Shown here: positions 34,740 to 43,755 of the stretch, piece by piece
Numbering within the stretch: position 1 is the stretch's first letter
How the letters are laid out: each line of letters starts with the position of its first letter
NCBI RefSeq assembly: GCF_015351475.1
Contig: NZ_JADKPR010000002.1
Span: 326,496-390,495, forward strand
Direction of reading: 5' to 3'
Source: Flavobacterium sp. HJJ
GTDB taxonomy: Bacteria > Bacteroidota > Bacteroidia > Flavobacteriales > Flavobacteriaceae
DNA: 64,000 nt
The notes under the pieces: generated by a model
Seen by the model: the letters and a program-made list of their open reading frames with translations, nothing else
What the model was told of the DNA's origin: nothing
The model's database searches: none
Program-made: the position numbers and the translations under genes

Positions 34740-35370
34740 ATATAAAACAATTCTATGGGATTTTGATGGCGTTATCATGGATTCAATGCCAGTCCGTGAT
34801 AAAGGGTTTGAAATTGTTTTAAAAAATTATCCTCAAAAGCAAGTGTCACTTTTGATGGAATATCATAGAAGTAATGGAGGCCTTTCCCGATACAATAAAT
34901 TTAGATATTTTTTTGAAGAAATAAGGAAAGAATCGATTACAGATTATGATATTAAACTACTTGCAGAAAAGTTTTCGGTTGTAATGCTACAAAATCTTTT
35001 AGATAAAAGTTTGTTTATAGAAGATACTATAAGATTCATAAAAGAGAATTATACAAAATACAATATGCATATCGTTTCTGGTTCTGATGGAAATGAATTA
35101 CGACATATTTGTGAGACATTAGGATTGTCTAAATATTTTATTTCAATTCATGGTTCTCCAACTCCAAAAATAGAGTTAGTGAAAAAGGTTTTATCAGATA
35201 ATGATTATAAAAAAAAAGAAACGTGTTTGATTGGTGATTCTTTTAATGATTTAGAAGCTGCTGACTTTAATTTAATAACTTTTTATGGATACAATAATAA
35301 AGAATTGTTAAACAAGTCAGAAAACTATATTGGGTCTTTTTCTGATTTTTCAAAAATAGAAAAAACATAA
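34732..35370 (+). CDS. HAD family phosphatase, putative sugar-acid phosphate phosphatase
   Basis: A 212-residue HAD-IA phosphatase: motif I ILWDFDGVIMDSMP with Asp10 and Asp12, motif II IVSGSDGNELRHICE, motif III Lys in SPTPKIELVKKVL, motif IV TCLIGDSFNDLEAADF. The cap helices (about 20-80) are typical of the beta-phosphoglucomutase/phosphoglycolate-phosphatase group. In NeuAc-9-P and KDO-8-P pathways a HAD enzyme removes the phosphate before CMP activation; being coupled by an eight-base overlap to the cytidylyltransferase gene, this is the natural candidate here. The role is inferred from context. Confidence 0.85.
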   Translation: MDRYKTILWDFDGVIMDSMPVRDKGFEIVLKNYPQKQVSLLMEYHRSNGGLSRYNKFRYFFEEIRKESITDYDIKLLAEKFSVVMLQNLLDKSLFIEDTIRFIKENYTKYNMHIVSGSDGNELRHICETLGLSKYFISIHGSPTPKIELVKKVLSDNDYKKKETCLIGDSFNDLEAADFNLITFYGYNNKELLNKSENYIGSFSDFSKIEKT

Positions 35371-35396
35371 TTGTTGTTTTTTAAATATTATTTATA

Positions 35397-36650
35397 ATGA
35401 GAAATCTATTGATTACATTTCTAATGTTATTATTGGTGGTTTTTTTTACGCATTGTAGTAGTGAAAAAGAACCTGTAAGTATTACTACACTTCCAGATAA
35501 TCTGGATCATAAACCTCAGAATTATCTTGGAAAAGATTTTGTATTATTTGATAATAATCCTGTTATAGATTCAGATTTATATTTAGAGGGTGGTATTTTA
35601 CAAAATCAAAGTGATACTCCTCGTTTTTTAAAATCTACAAGAATCTGGCAGGGTACACCATCTATTGGTAGCGATTATTACGGTAATTTATATGTTGCAT
35701 GGGTAACAGGTGGTCCAGGTGAGGGAAATGAAAACTATCTTACTGTTTCTTTGAGTAAAGATAAGGGAAAAAGCTGGAGTCATGACAAATTAATTACTTA
35801 TGTTGATTCAAAAGATTCAACAAGATTAATGGATGTAGGTTTGTTTAATGACAAGTTTGGAAATTTGTATATGAATTGGGCTAAACATGTCAAGAAAAAA
35901 AATTTTATAAAGAAAGTATGGGCAGTTAGTTGGTATTCAAAATTGAACTTGTCAAAAGAAGGTGATACTATCCGTTATACTCCTCCAAGAAAAATAGCTG
36001 AAGGGAGTATGATTAATAAACCTTTTTATTCTGAGTTTTCAGATCAAATTGTTTTTCCTATTTCCCGTTGGTACGAAGGAAATTCAGATTTGCATCAACC
36101 TTTCATTTATAAGGCAAATTATGGAACTAGTCATTTGAATAATTTTACAAAAGTGGGATCAATACCATTAGATCCTTCTATTATGTCAATTCATGAGCAC
36201 ATGGTTCTACAGTTAAAAGACAGTACTTATTTCGGGATGGTTAGGACTTTAGATGGGATTTATTATTCTAAAAGTCAAGATGGAAATAATTGGGATATGG
36301 GAAAGAAATTTACACAATTAGGTCCTACAACTCCAGCTCGTTTTCATTTGGCTAAATTGAAATCTGGTCGCTTAATTCTTATTTTTAATAATAGTCAAGC
36401 TAGATCTAATATGATGATATATTTATCTGATGATGACGGAGTAACTTGGCCTTATAAAATGGTAATTGACGCAGGTAATTATGTGTCATATCCTGATATG
36501 ATAGAGACAGAAAAGGGAGTTTTGAATATTGTTTATGATTATGCAAGGAAACCATACGGGACTATTTATTTTGTTAGCGTAAAGGAAGATGATATTATAA
36601 AGAATGTTTCTACTAATATTTATAGGACAAAAATAAGTACACTTCAATAA
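35397..36650 (+). CDS. BNR-repeat (sialidase-like) lipoprotein
   Basis: The protein is 417 residues. The N-terminus (LITFLMLLLVVFFTHC, Cys20) looks like a lipoprotein signal, with the acidic run SSEKE after the Cys. A BNR/sialidase beta-propeller fold follows, with Asp-box-like repeats SKDKGKSWSHD (120-130), SQDGNNWDMG (293-302) and SDDDGVTWPY (344-353). TPSIGSDYYGNLYVAWVTGG (87-106) and SYPDMIETEKGVLNIVYDY (364-382) follow the BNR_2 family of exo-alpha-sialidases. I cannot place all three catalytic Arg with confidence. A sugar-acid glycosidase or lyase encoded inside a biosynthetic operon is unusual; it may trim or recycle the polymer at the cell surface. It follows the HAD gene after 26 bases. 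Confidence 0.75.
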   Translation: MRNLLITFLMLLLVVFFTHCSSEKEPVSITTLPDNLDHKPQNYLGKDFVLFDNNPVIDSDLYLEGGILQNQSDTPRFLKSTRIWQGTPSIGSDYYGNLYVAWVTGGPGEGNENYLTVSLSKDKGKSWSHDKLITYVDSKDSTRLMDVGLFNDKFGNLYMNWAKHVKKKNFIKKVWAVSWYSKLNLSKEGDTIRYTPPRKIAEGSMINKPFYSEFSDQIVFPISRWYEGNSDLHQPFIYKANYGTSHLNNFTKVGSIPLDPSIMSIHEHMVLQLKDSTYFGMVRTLDGIYYSKSQDGNNWDMGKKFTQLGPTTPARFHLAKLKSGRLILIFNNSQARSNMMIYLSDDDGVTWPYKMVIDAGNYVSYPDMIETEKGVLNIVYDYARKPYGTIYFVSVKEDDIIKNVSTNIYRTKISTLQ

Positions 36651-36727
36651 TCATTACTTAATAAAATTTATTACCATATAGAATTAACATAGAATTAAAA
36701 AATTAGTTAAAAAATTAATTAAAAATT

Positions 36728-37966
36728 GTGAAAAAAAAAACAGAAGAAAAGGCGTTGTTTAATAGTATTAATTTATATTCTTGGTTAAATTTATTTTCAA
36801 AATTAATAATTCCTATATGTATTTTACCCTTAATATTTAAAAAATATAATGCTGATGATTCTCAAGAATGGCTTTATTTTTTAAACATCATGTCAATGGC
36901 AGTTTTTTTTGACTTTGGTTCAATTAGTTTACAAAATAGAATATACGGATATATTAAAGGTAAGGCAGGTATTTCTGCCAAGGTTTTTAATACTAAGTTT
37001 AATTCAATATTATTATTTACCTCAGTTTTTTGGCTTTTCATTGTTTTTTTGTATTTAAATAATGTTCGAGGAAGTGTTTCCTTAATTGTTGTATTAGGAT
37101 TAATTAGTAACTATATTGTTGTATATGTTCAAAATATAATTTTTGCACAAAGCTATATTGTTAAATCTAAGAATATTGAGACATTTTGTAATGTTCTTAG
37201 ATTAATATATACTATTGTATTAATCCAAATGAATAGTTCCTTTGATATTCTTTTGAATTACTATTATGGGTTCTATATTTTTCTAGCTTTAACTTATTTG
37301 TATTTACTTAGGAAAGTTTGTGTTCATTATTTATATGGACTTTCTAATCCGATAAATCTTATAAAAAAGTACAAAAAACAAATTTTTGGAGCTTGGATAG
37401 CCACCAGTTTTTCAACGGGTGTTTTTTTTATTTCTAATGTTTATTTAGTTGATAAATTTTCTGCTTTTGCATGGGGTAATTATTTGTTAACAGTACGTAT
37501 AGTTGATATGATTGCAAATATGGCATTTGTTCCATTTTATTCAAGAATACCAAATTTTATAAATATGTATTTTAAAAATGAAAAAGTGAAATTAAAAAAT
37601 GAAATATTTAGAAATCTTTTAATATCTATAGGTATCTATGTTGCATTGTCTGTCTTTTGCCTCGTTTTTGTTAATATTGTACTTGATATTTTAAAAACAA
37701 ATACCAAGCTTACAGGAATAAAAAATGCATTGTTGATATTTATTTCTATGTTGTTATATAAATTAGGTACTTCATTTTTGCAGATTAGTGCATTTGGGAA
37801 TAAAGTGGATTGGCATAAACCAGTAATTACGCAATTTATTATGGTTGTGGCAATATTTCTTGGTGTTCAAAGTATAGGAATAGAATATAAATTTTCTATT
37901 CCGTTTTCAATTAGTGTTCTCTTTTTTTTACCGTACACCATTTATTTAGCAAGAAAGAATTTTTAA
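36728..37966 (+). CDS. Polysaccharide flippase (Wzx-like, MATE/MOP superfamily)
   Basis: The protein is 412 residues, starting at GTG (36728). It is almost wholly hydrophobic, with about twelve predicted helices; the N-terminal FNSINLYSWLNLFSKLIIPICILPLIFK and DFGSISLQNRIYGYIKG follow the PST/MOP pattern, in which the first helix pair carries the substrate groove. Such proteins move undecaprenyl-PP-linked repeat units to the periplasmic leaflet. The specificity is not readable, but its position between the sugar-acid cassette and the polymerase fits Wzx. It is followed one base later by the GxGPSL protein gene. Confidence 0.8.
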   Translation: MKKKTEEKALFNSINLYSWLNLFSKLIIPICILPLIFKKYNADDSQEWLYFLNIMSMAVFFDFGSISLQNRIYGYIKGKAGISAKVFNTKFNSILLFTSVFWLFIVFLYLNNVRGSVSLIVVLGLISNYIVVYVQNIIFAQSYIVKSKNIETFCNVLRLIYTIVLIQMNSSFDILLNYYYGFYIFLALTYLYLLRKVCVHYLYGLSNPINLIKKYKKQIFGAWIATSFSTGVFFISNVYLVDKFSAFAWGNYLLTVRIVDMIANMAFVPFYSRIPNFINMYFKNEKVKLKNEIFRNLLISIGIYVALSVFCLVFVNIVLDILKTNTKLTGIKNALLIFISMLLYKLGTSFLQISAFGNKVDWHKPVITQFIMVVAIFLGVQSIGIEYKFSIPFSISVLFFLPYTIYLARKNF

Positions 37967-37967
37967 T

Positions 37968-38690
37968 ATGAAAAAAACATGTATAATTGCTGGTTCAGGA
38001 CCATCTTTACTTACTGAAAATATTGATTTAATCCCAGATAATGTCTATTTTATGGTTTGTAATCATTATTATAAAATGAATGATTCATATACTAGAAAGC
38101 CTGATGCTATTGTTATTACCGACAGTTATAGATTAAATGAGATTGGAGATAAGTATTCAAATTATGATGCTGAACTTTTTGTAGGTCATCAAAAATATAT
38201 AAATCCTCCTGTAAAATATATTAAAAATATTGTACGTAGAAGTTTTACTCCTGTTAGTCAGTTAGCTAAAAGTAGAATTAGAAAATTATTTTTCTTTGAT
38301 AAAATATTAATCCCTCAGTTTCTTCATGATTTGTTTTTTGATAAACGCAAGTGGAATCATAACAACATTTCACAAATAGGAATAAATTATGGCAGTAGTG
38401 TTATTTTTGCAGCTACTCAGATAGCTATTTCAAAAGGATATAATAAGATTATTTATATTGGTGTCGATGCTAATTACTCAAATGGAAATTATTCTTTTAA
38501 AATAGATGAAAATTTTTTTTTGAACCAAAGTTTTATGAGTAATCCTCGTCTTAATATGGAGCCTTATTTAGTTAGCATGCAAATTTATTATGAGCCATTT
38601 GGAATTGAGTTTGTTGATTGTACCAATGGAGGGAAACTTCAATTTATAAAAAAATCATCGTTAGAGATTGAGTTTGCTAATGAGAATTAG
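37968..38690 (+). CDS. Putative sialyltransferase-like glycosyltransferase (GT42/DUF115-like)
   Basis: The protein is 240 residues. The N-terminal CIIAGSGPSLLTENIDLIP (5-23) and FMVCNHYYKM, and a later GSSVIFAATQIAISKGYNKI then IYIGVDANYSNGNYSF, resemble the CstI/CstII-type sialyltransferases (GT42), which begin VIIAGNGPSL, have a TSGVYMCAVAIALGY-like helix and then SGIDFY. CMP-NeuAc is the donor in that family. DUF115/MptE-like proteins share the same G-x-G-P-S fold, so that is the main alternative. Because the locus encodes a CMP-sugar synthetase, a CMP-dependent transferase is expected, which favours the first reading. It lies between Wzx and Wzy. The donor and acceptor are unknown. Confidence 0.6.
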   Translation: MKKTCIIAGSGPSLLTENIDLIPDNVYFMVCNHYYKMNDSYTRKPDAIVITDSYRLNEIGDKYSNYDAELFVGHQKYINPPVKYIKNIVRRSFTPVSQLAKSRIRKLFFFDKILIPQFLHDLFFDKRKWNHNNISQIGINYGSSVIFAATQIAISKGYNKIIYIGVDANYSNGNYSFKIDENFFLNQSFMSNPRLNMEPYLVSMQIYYEPFGIEFVDCTNGGKLQFIKKSSLEIEFANEN

Positions 38691-38774
38691 ATTAGGGATT
38701 CATTTTTTTTCTATTATATTAGTAGAAGTTGTTTTTTTGCATTTATTAATTAAAAATGTTAAGATTAGTGATTT

Positions 38775-39998
38775 ATGAGAGGGAGTGTAAATAATCCAAT
38801 TTTAACATTAAAAAATAATAGGAATAAAAAAATACTGTATAATCTAAATAGACTTTTTTTTATTTTATTCCCTTTTAATATTTTATTTATAAAGATTATA
38901 TCAGTACCTCAAGTAACATTTTGGAAAGAGTTTGTGATATTGACAAATTTATTTGTAGTGTTATTTTCTTCAAAAGATTTTTTTTTAAAAAAGTATATCT
39001 TTATTGTATTTATAACATTATTGATTGATCTGTTTCTTAATCGATTTAGTTTTGATCATGTATTTTGGCTGTCAACTGGTTTGCCGGTATTTAATTACTT
39101 TAAGCAGGTAAATAGAAAGCATTTTGACATAGACTTATGTCTTATTATTATATTGATGTGTTTAGGTGCTTTTTGGATATTTTTTTTTGAATCAAGAGGT
39201 AATTATAGTTATTTTTTTGTAGCTGAAAAAGAAGAATTTACCTTATTAAGGGGCGATACTCTGCGTATGCGCTATTGTTTTGTTAGCCCTATGGCTTTAT
39301 CTCAGTTTAGCTGGTTTACTTTGGTTTGCGTTACTACTAATCAACGATATAATAAAATTTTTAAGATAATTGCTACATTATTAATTGGCTATGTTTTAAT
39401 TGTGGCCAATACTAGAGCTGGTTATTTATTATTAGGCGTATCTATTTTGATGTTCGTTTATTCTTATTTCTGTAAGGCAAATAAGTGGATTGTTTTTTGT
39501 TTTATATTACTTGGTTGTATTATTATTATAGATCAATTATTGGTTAATTCTGTTGCTGAATCTGAGACATCACTTTCTGATGCTTTGCGCTTTGTAAGAA
39601 TACAAAATGGTATTACGAGTATAAAGGTGAATTGGCTTTTCGGAATGGGAGGTGAATTTTTTTCCCCAAGATCTCAATATTTTACTAATATTTCAAATTT
39701 TGAAAATTCTTGGTTATCTTTAATTTATAGTTTTGGAACGCTCGGAATCTTGTTAATATTTATTATTGTAAATAGGCTAGGTGGGAATATTTCCTCTAAT
39801 AATTATAATTTTTTATGTTTGAGTATAGCATGGTTATTATATTCAATATTATTCCCTATTTTGCAAGAAGCTACTTCTATTTATATTACATGGTGTATTA
39901 TTGCTTTTTCATGTCATTTTAAAAAATTTGAATATTTTTCCTTAAAAAGTACTCGAGGTAAAACAAGATTTAATATGTATTATAATTTAAAATATTAA
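38775..39998 (+). CDS. O-antigen/polysaccharide polymerase (Wzy-like)
   Basis: The protein is 407 residues with about eleven predicted helices and a large periplasmic loop in the later half (about 160-290) containing RMRYCFVSPMALSQFSWF and VANTRAGYLLLGV. The residue pattern NTRAG in the middle helix and FGMGGEFF after it are typical of Wzy/O-antigen ligase-like proteins, which are highly divergent in sequence. Topology, locus position after the flippase and putative GT, and low codon GC all fit a polymerase. Whether it is Wzy or a ligase cannot be determined here, as no WaaL is seen elsewhere in the window. Confidence 0.7.
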   Translation: MRGSVNNPILTLKNNRNKKILYNLNRLFFILFPFNILFIKIISVPQVTFWKEFVILTNLFVVLFSSKDFFLKKYIFIVFITLLIDLFLNRFSFDHVFWLSTGLPVFNYFKQVNRKHFDIDLCLIIILMCLGAFWIFFFESRGNYSYFFVAEKEEFTLLRGDTLRMRYCFVSPMALSQFSWFTLVCVTTNQRYNKIFKIIATLLIGYVLIVANTRAGYLLLGVSILMFVYSYFCKANKWIVFCFILLGCIIIIDQLLVNSVAESETSLSDALRFVRIQNGITSIKVNWLFGMGGEFFSPRSQYFTNISNFENSWLSLIYSFGTLGILLIFIIVNRLGGNISSNNYNFLCLSIAWLLYSILFPILQEATSIYITWCIIAFSCHFKKFEYFSLKSTRGKTRFNMYYNLKY

Positions 39999-40003
39999 AA
40001 TAA

Positions 40004-41200
40004 ATGAAAAAAAAGTCACATAGATTTTTATTTATAAATTCATTTTATTCTCCTAATATTGCTGGTGGTGCTGAGATTATAATGCAAGTACAAGCAGAGG
40101 GTTTGGCAAAGATGGGTTTTGCCGTTTCCGTTTTGGCTACTTCTAATAAGTCAGGATTATCATCTGAAACAATAAACGGTGTAAAAGTATATAGGGCTGG
40201 AATACGTAATTTTTATTGGCATTTTAATCAGAATAAACCTAGTAAATTACGTAGATTAGGTTGGCATATAAGAGATATTTATAATTTTGAAATGAATCAA
40301 TTTGTTAGGGAAGTTTTAGAGAAAGAAAAACCTACAATTGTATTTTTACATAATATATCTGGTTGGTCTATTTGTATTTTTGATGAAATTAAAAAGTTGA
40401 AAATACCAGTTGTTCAAGTTCTTCATGATCAATATTTTAGATGTCCTAATTCTAATATGTTTAAAGGGGAACATGCTTGTGTTTCTCAATGTAATTCTTG
40501 TTATATTTTTCGTTTTCCGCATAAGAAAGCTACTCAAAAAGTCACAGCAGTTGTTGGAGTGAGTTCCTTTATAATTGATGGATTTGTTCAAGATGGTTAT
40601 TTTTTGAATGTGTCCAAATATGTTATTTATAATGCCCGTGATATTGAAATTACTAAGGCTCCTTTTTTAGTTCAAACCAATACTCCTCTTAGGTTTGGCT
40701 ATCTAGGAACTCTTGCTAAAGCGAAAGGGCTGGAGTGGTTGATAGATGAGTTTTTGTCTTTAGATTTTGAAGCCACTTTACTCATTGGTGGAAAAGGTAT
40801 TATCGAATACGAAACAAAGTTAAAAATTTTGGCAAATAGTTCTAAAATTCTGTTTTTGGGATATGTTGACCCTGCTGATTTTTATGCACAAATTGATGTT
40901 TCAATTGTACCATCAATATGGCCGGATACATTTCCAGGAGTTGCTTTTGAATCTGCAGCTTATAGTGTACCCGTTATTGCTTCAAAAATAGGGGGACTAC
41001 CTGAAATAATCAAAGAGGATGTGAATGGTTTGCTTTGTGATCCGTCCGATGTTAATTCGTTATCAAAAGCAATGAAACGTCTAAATAAGGATAGAGTGTT
41101 ATTAAATAATCTTATTAGTAAATCGTCCGAGTCAGTTAAACCTTTTTTGTCAGTTGATAGAATGTTAAATGAATATATTGAGTTATGTGATGCATTATAA
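40004..41200 (+). CDS. Glycosyltransferase family 4 protein
   Basis: A 398-residue GT-B retaining glycosyltransferase. The start FINSFYSPNIAGGAEIIMQVQAEGLAKMGFAVSVLA gives the N-terminal Rossmann domain with GGAE; the C-terminal domain has LRFGYLGTLAKAKGLEWLIDEF and the acceptor/donor segment IWPDTFPGVAFESAAYSVPVIASKIGGLPEII, in which the usual E-x7-E is replaced by FES...VPVIAS. A Cys-rich stretch (CPNSNMFKGEHACVSQCNSCYI) in the middle is often seen in this subfamily. Donor and acceptor are unknown. It follows the Wzy gene after five bases. Confidence 0.88.
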   Translation: MKKKSHRFLFINSFYSPNIAGGAEIIMQVQAEGLAKMGFAVSVLATSNKSGLSSETINGVKVYRAGIRNFYWHFNQNKPSKLRRLGWHIRDIYNFEMNQFVREVLEKEKPTIVFLHNISGWSICIFDEIKKLKIPVVQVLHDQYFRCPNSNMFKGEHACVSQCNSCYIFRFPHKKATQKVTAVVGVSSFIIDGFVQDGYFLNVSKYVIYNARDIEITKAPFLVQTNTPLRFGYLGTLAKAKGLEWLIDEFLSLDFEATLLIGGKGIIEYETKLKILANSSKILFLGYVDPADFYAQIDVSIVPSIWPDTFPGVAFESAAYSVPVIASKIGGLPEIIKEDVNGLLCDPSDVNSLSKAMKRLNKDRVLLNNLISKSSESVKPFLSVDRMLNEYIELCDAL

Positions 41201-41354
41201 ATATTTACTAATTTGATTTAAGTGTTTTAGAATTCTTTTATTGTTTATGTCATTTTATAAATCTGTTTTCTGGTTATAACGAAACAGGCTAAAATAAAAA
41301 TAGTGATTATCTTATTAAATTAAAATTTGGTAATTTTCTGAATACTTATTAAAT

Positions 41355-42434
41355 ATGGAAAATACAATTGCGGTTAATGCACGTTTTCTAACCCAATCAA
41401 TTACTGGAGTTCAACGTTTTGCGATAGAGTTGTCAAGAAGGCTTAAGGGTATTTATGGCTCTGAAATTCAGTTTTTTGCACCCAAAAATATAGTTAATGC
41501 TGAGCTAGCAGATGAATTAAATATTATAATTATTGGACACAATACAGGACATATTTGGGAGCAGATGGATCTGCCTAATTTTTTAAAGAGCAAAGGGAAT
41601 CCACTTCTGTTAAATCTCGCTAATACTGCTCCATTGTTTTATAAAAATAAAATAGTAACGATTCATGATGTTGCATTTTTGGCTTATCCAGAAACGTATT
41701 CTAAAAAGTTCTTGTTTTTTTATAAGTTTTTAATACCCAAAGTAATTTATTCGTCAAAACATGTTCTTACTGTAAGTGATTTTTCTAAAAGCGAAATTGT
41801 TAAGTTTTACAAAATTTCTCAGGATAAAATAACAGTAATCTATAATGCTGTAGCTAATCAATTTTCTATTGGTTCAAGCTCATTAGAGCAAGCGAAAGTT
41901 CCTTATTTAGTAGCAGTTTCGTCCTTAAATTATAGAAAAAATTTACATTCTGTGCTTGCAGCTTTCCAAAGAATATCAAATGAATATAATAATAACTTGC
42001 AATTAATAGTTATTGGTGATATAAAAAGTAAAATTTTTAAATCAATTGATATACAGGAATATAGTAGTAATACAGCCTTTCAATTTGTTGGGCGAGTTTC
42101 TGATGAAGAGTTAATAAAATTTTATACAAATGCATTGGGGTTTATTTATCCTTCTTATTATGAAGGCTTTGGGATACCTCCTTTAGAAGCGCAAGCTTGT
42201 GGATGTCCAGTAATTGTTTCGAATGTTAGTTCTTTGCCAGAGGTTTTTAAGGATAGTGCATTATATTGTAATCCAAATTCGATTGATGAAATTAGCAACG
42301 CAATGATTACTTTGGTGAAAGATAAAGCATTAAGGGAGCAGTTAGTAGAGAAAGGAAGACAAAACCTATTACGTTTTTCTTGGGATCAAAGTGCTTTGAA
42401 ATTAAGTAATATTATTAATAATAACATTAAATGA
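41355..42434 (+). CDS. Glycosyltransferase family 4 protein (second)
   Basis: The protein is 359 residues. The N-terminus is NARFLTQSITGVQRFAIELSRRL, with the family's GVQRF, and the C-terminal domain has VAVSSLNYRKNLHSVLAAF (KN near 190), VGRVSDEELIKFYTNALGFIYPSYYEGFGIPPLEAQACGCPVIVSN, with the EGFG/E-x7-E signature. Family members are often mannosyl- or rhamnosyltransferases in O-antigen synthesis. The stop overlaps the start of the next glycosyltransferase by four bases (ATGA), so the two are translationally coupled and may act in succession. Confidence 0.9.
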   Translation: MENTIAVNARFLTQSITGVQRFAIELSRRLKGIYGSEIQFFAPKNIVNAELADELNIIIIGHNTGHIWEQMDLPNFLKSKGNPLLLNLANTAPLFYKNKIVTIHDVAFLAYPETYSKKFLFFYKFLIPKVIYSSKHVLTVSDFSKSEIVKFYKISQDKITVIYNAVANQFSIGSSSLEQAKVPYLVAVSSLNYRKNLHSVLAAFQRISNEYNNNLQLIVIGDIKSKIFKSIDIQEYSSNTAFQFVGRVSDEELIKFYTNALGFIYPSYYEGFGIPPLEAQACGCPVIVSNVSSLPEVFKDSALYCNPNSIDEISNAMITLVKDKALREQLVEKGRQNLLRFSWDQSALKLSNIINNNIK

Positions 42435-43537
42435 GAGTAGCATTAGTTCAAGATTGGTTGACCGAAATGGGAGGTGCTGAAAAAGTTTTTGCATCTATAC
42501 ATTCTTTGTATCCAGATGCTGATATTTTTACATTAGTTGCCAATGATGATATTCTAGAAAGACTCAATATTAATAAATCAAAGGTTACGACTTCATTTAT
42601 TCAACGCTTGCCAGGATGTCCTAAACGGTATAGAAACTATTTTCCTTTGTTTAAATATGGAATAGAAGAGTTTGATTTATCATCGTATGATTTAGTTATA
42701 AGTTCTTCCTATTGTGTGGCAAAGGGGGTGTTAACCAATCATAGTCAGGTACATATTAGTTATTGTCATTCTCCGGTACGTTATGCATGGGATTTGCATC
42801 ATAAATATATTCAAGAAGCAAATCTACAAACTGGTTTTAAGGGTATGATTGCAAAATATTTTTTGCATCATTTACGTATTTGGGATATAGCTAGCTCAAA
42901 TCGTGTAGATTATTTTATAGCCAATTCAAATTTCATAGCATCCAGAATTAATAAAATTTACCGACGTAAATCAGATACAATTTATCCTCCTGTTGATGTT
43001 AATGCTTTTACATTACAGACTAATAAAGAAAATTTCTATATAACGTGTTCTCGATTAGTGCCTTATAAAAAAGTAGATCTTATTGTGGATGCCTTTTCAA
43101 AAATGCCTGACAAAGAACTTGTGGTTATTGGTGATGGTCCAGAATTTAAAAAATTAAATAAAGTTGTGTCAAGCCTTCCAAATATAAAAATGTTAGGTTA
43201 TCAAAGTTTTGAAGTTTTGAAAGAAAAAATGGCTAAAGCGAAGGCATTTGTATTTGCTGCAGAAGAGGATTTTGGAATTGTACCTGTAGAAGCACAAGCC
43301 TGTGGTACACCTGTAATTGCTTATGGAAAGGGAGGAAGTCTTGAGACTGTAAAGCATGGTTTAACAGGGATTTTGTTTAAGGAACAAACTAGTGATTCAA
43401 TAATTGTGGCTGTCGAAGAATTTGAGCAAGTGAGTTTTGATCCTGTTATAATCCGTGTACATGCTGAAAGTTTTAGTACAGAGATATTTAATGATAATTT
43501 TTTGTCTTTTGTTAAAGAAAAAACAACAATTGTTTAG
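42431..43537 (+). CDS. Glycosyltransferase family 4 protein (third, WbaZ-like)
   Basis: The protein is 368 residues. MRVALVQDWLTEMGGAEKVFASIHSLYPDADIFTLV is characteristic of a mannosyltransferase-like branch (WbaZ type), as are SYCHSPVRYAWDLHHKY in the middle and AEEDFGIVPVEAQACGTPVIAYGKGGSLETV at the C-terminal donor site. The GGAEKV and HSPVRYAWD segments make the subfamily assignment fairly firm; the sugar is still uncertain. It begins inside the previous gene's stop codon and ends 218 bases before the acyltransferase gene. Confidence 0.9.
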   Translation: MRVALVQDWLTEMGGAEKVFASIHSLYPDADIFTLVANDDILERLNINKSKVTTSFIQRLPGCPKRYRNYFPLFKYGIEEFDLSSYDLVISSSYCVAKGVLTNHSQVHISYCHSPVRYAWDLHHKYIQEANLQTGFKGMIAKYFLHHLRIWDIASSNRVDYFIANSNFIASRINKIYRRKSDTIYPPVDVNAFTLQTNKENFYITCSRLVPYKKVDLIVDAFSKMPDKELVVIGDGPEFKKLNKVVSSLPNIKMLGYQSFEVLKEKMAKAKAFVFAAEEDFGIVPVEAQACGTPVIAYGKGGSLETVKHGLTGILFKEQTSDSIIVAVEEFEQVSFDPVIIRVHAESFSTEIFNDNFLSFVKEKTTIV

Positions 43538-43755
43538 TGTTAATATAAATGAATTAGTTTTTTTGACTAAAGATGGAGATAACTGAAATTAGTCATCCAT
43601 ATAAGAGACTACATAAGTAGTAAATTAAGGCTAACTCTTAAATGGAATTAATTGTTAAAAAACTAACAAGTTCTTTAAATAAAAATGTGATTTAATCATT
43701 CATTATGAAACAATTAAGAAGTAGTTTTGAAATAATGAATGTAATAATATAATTT

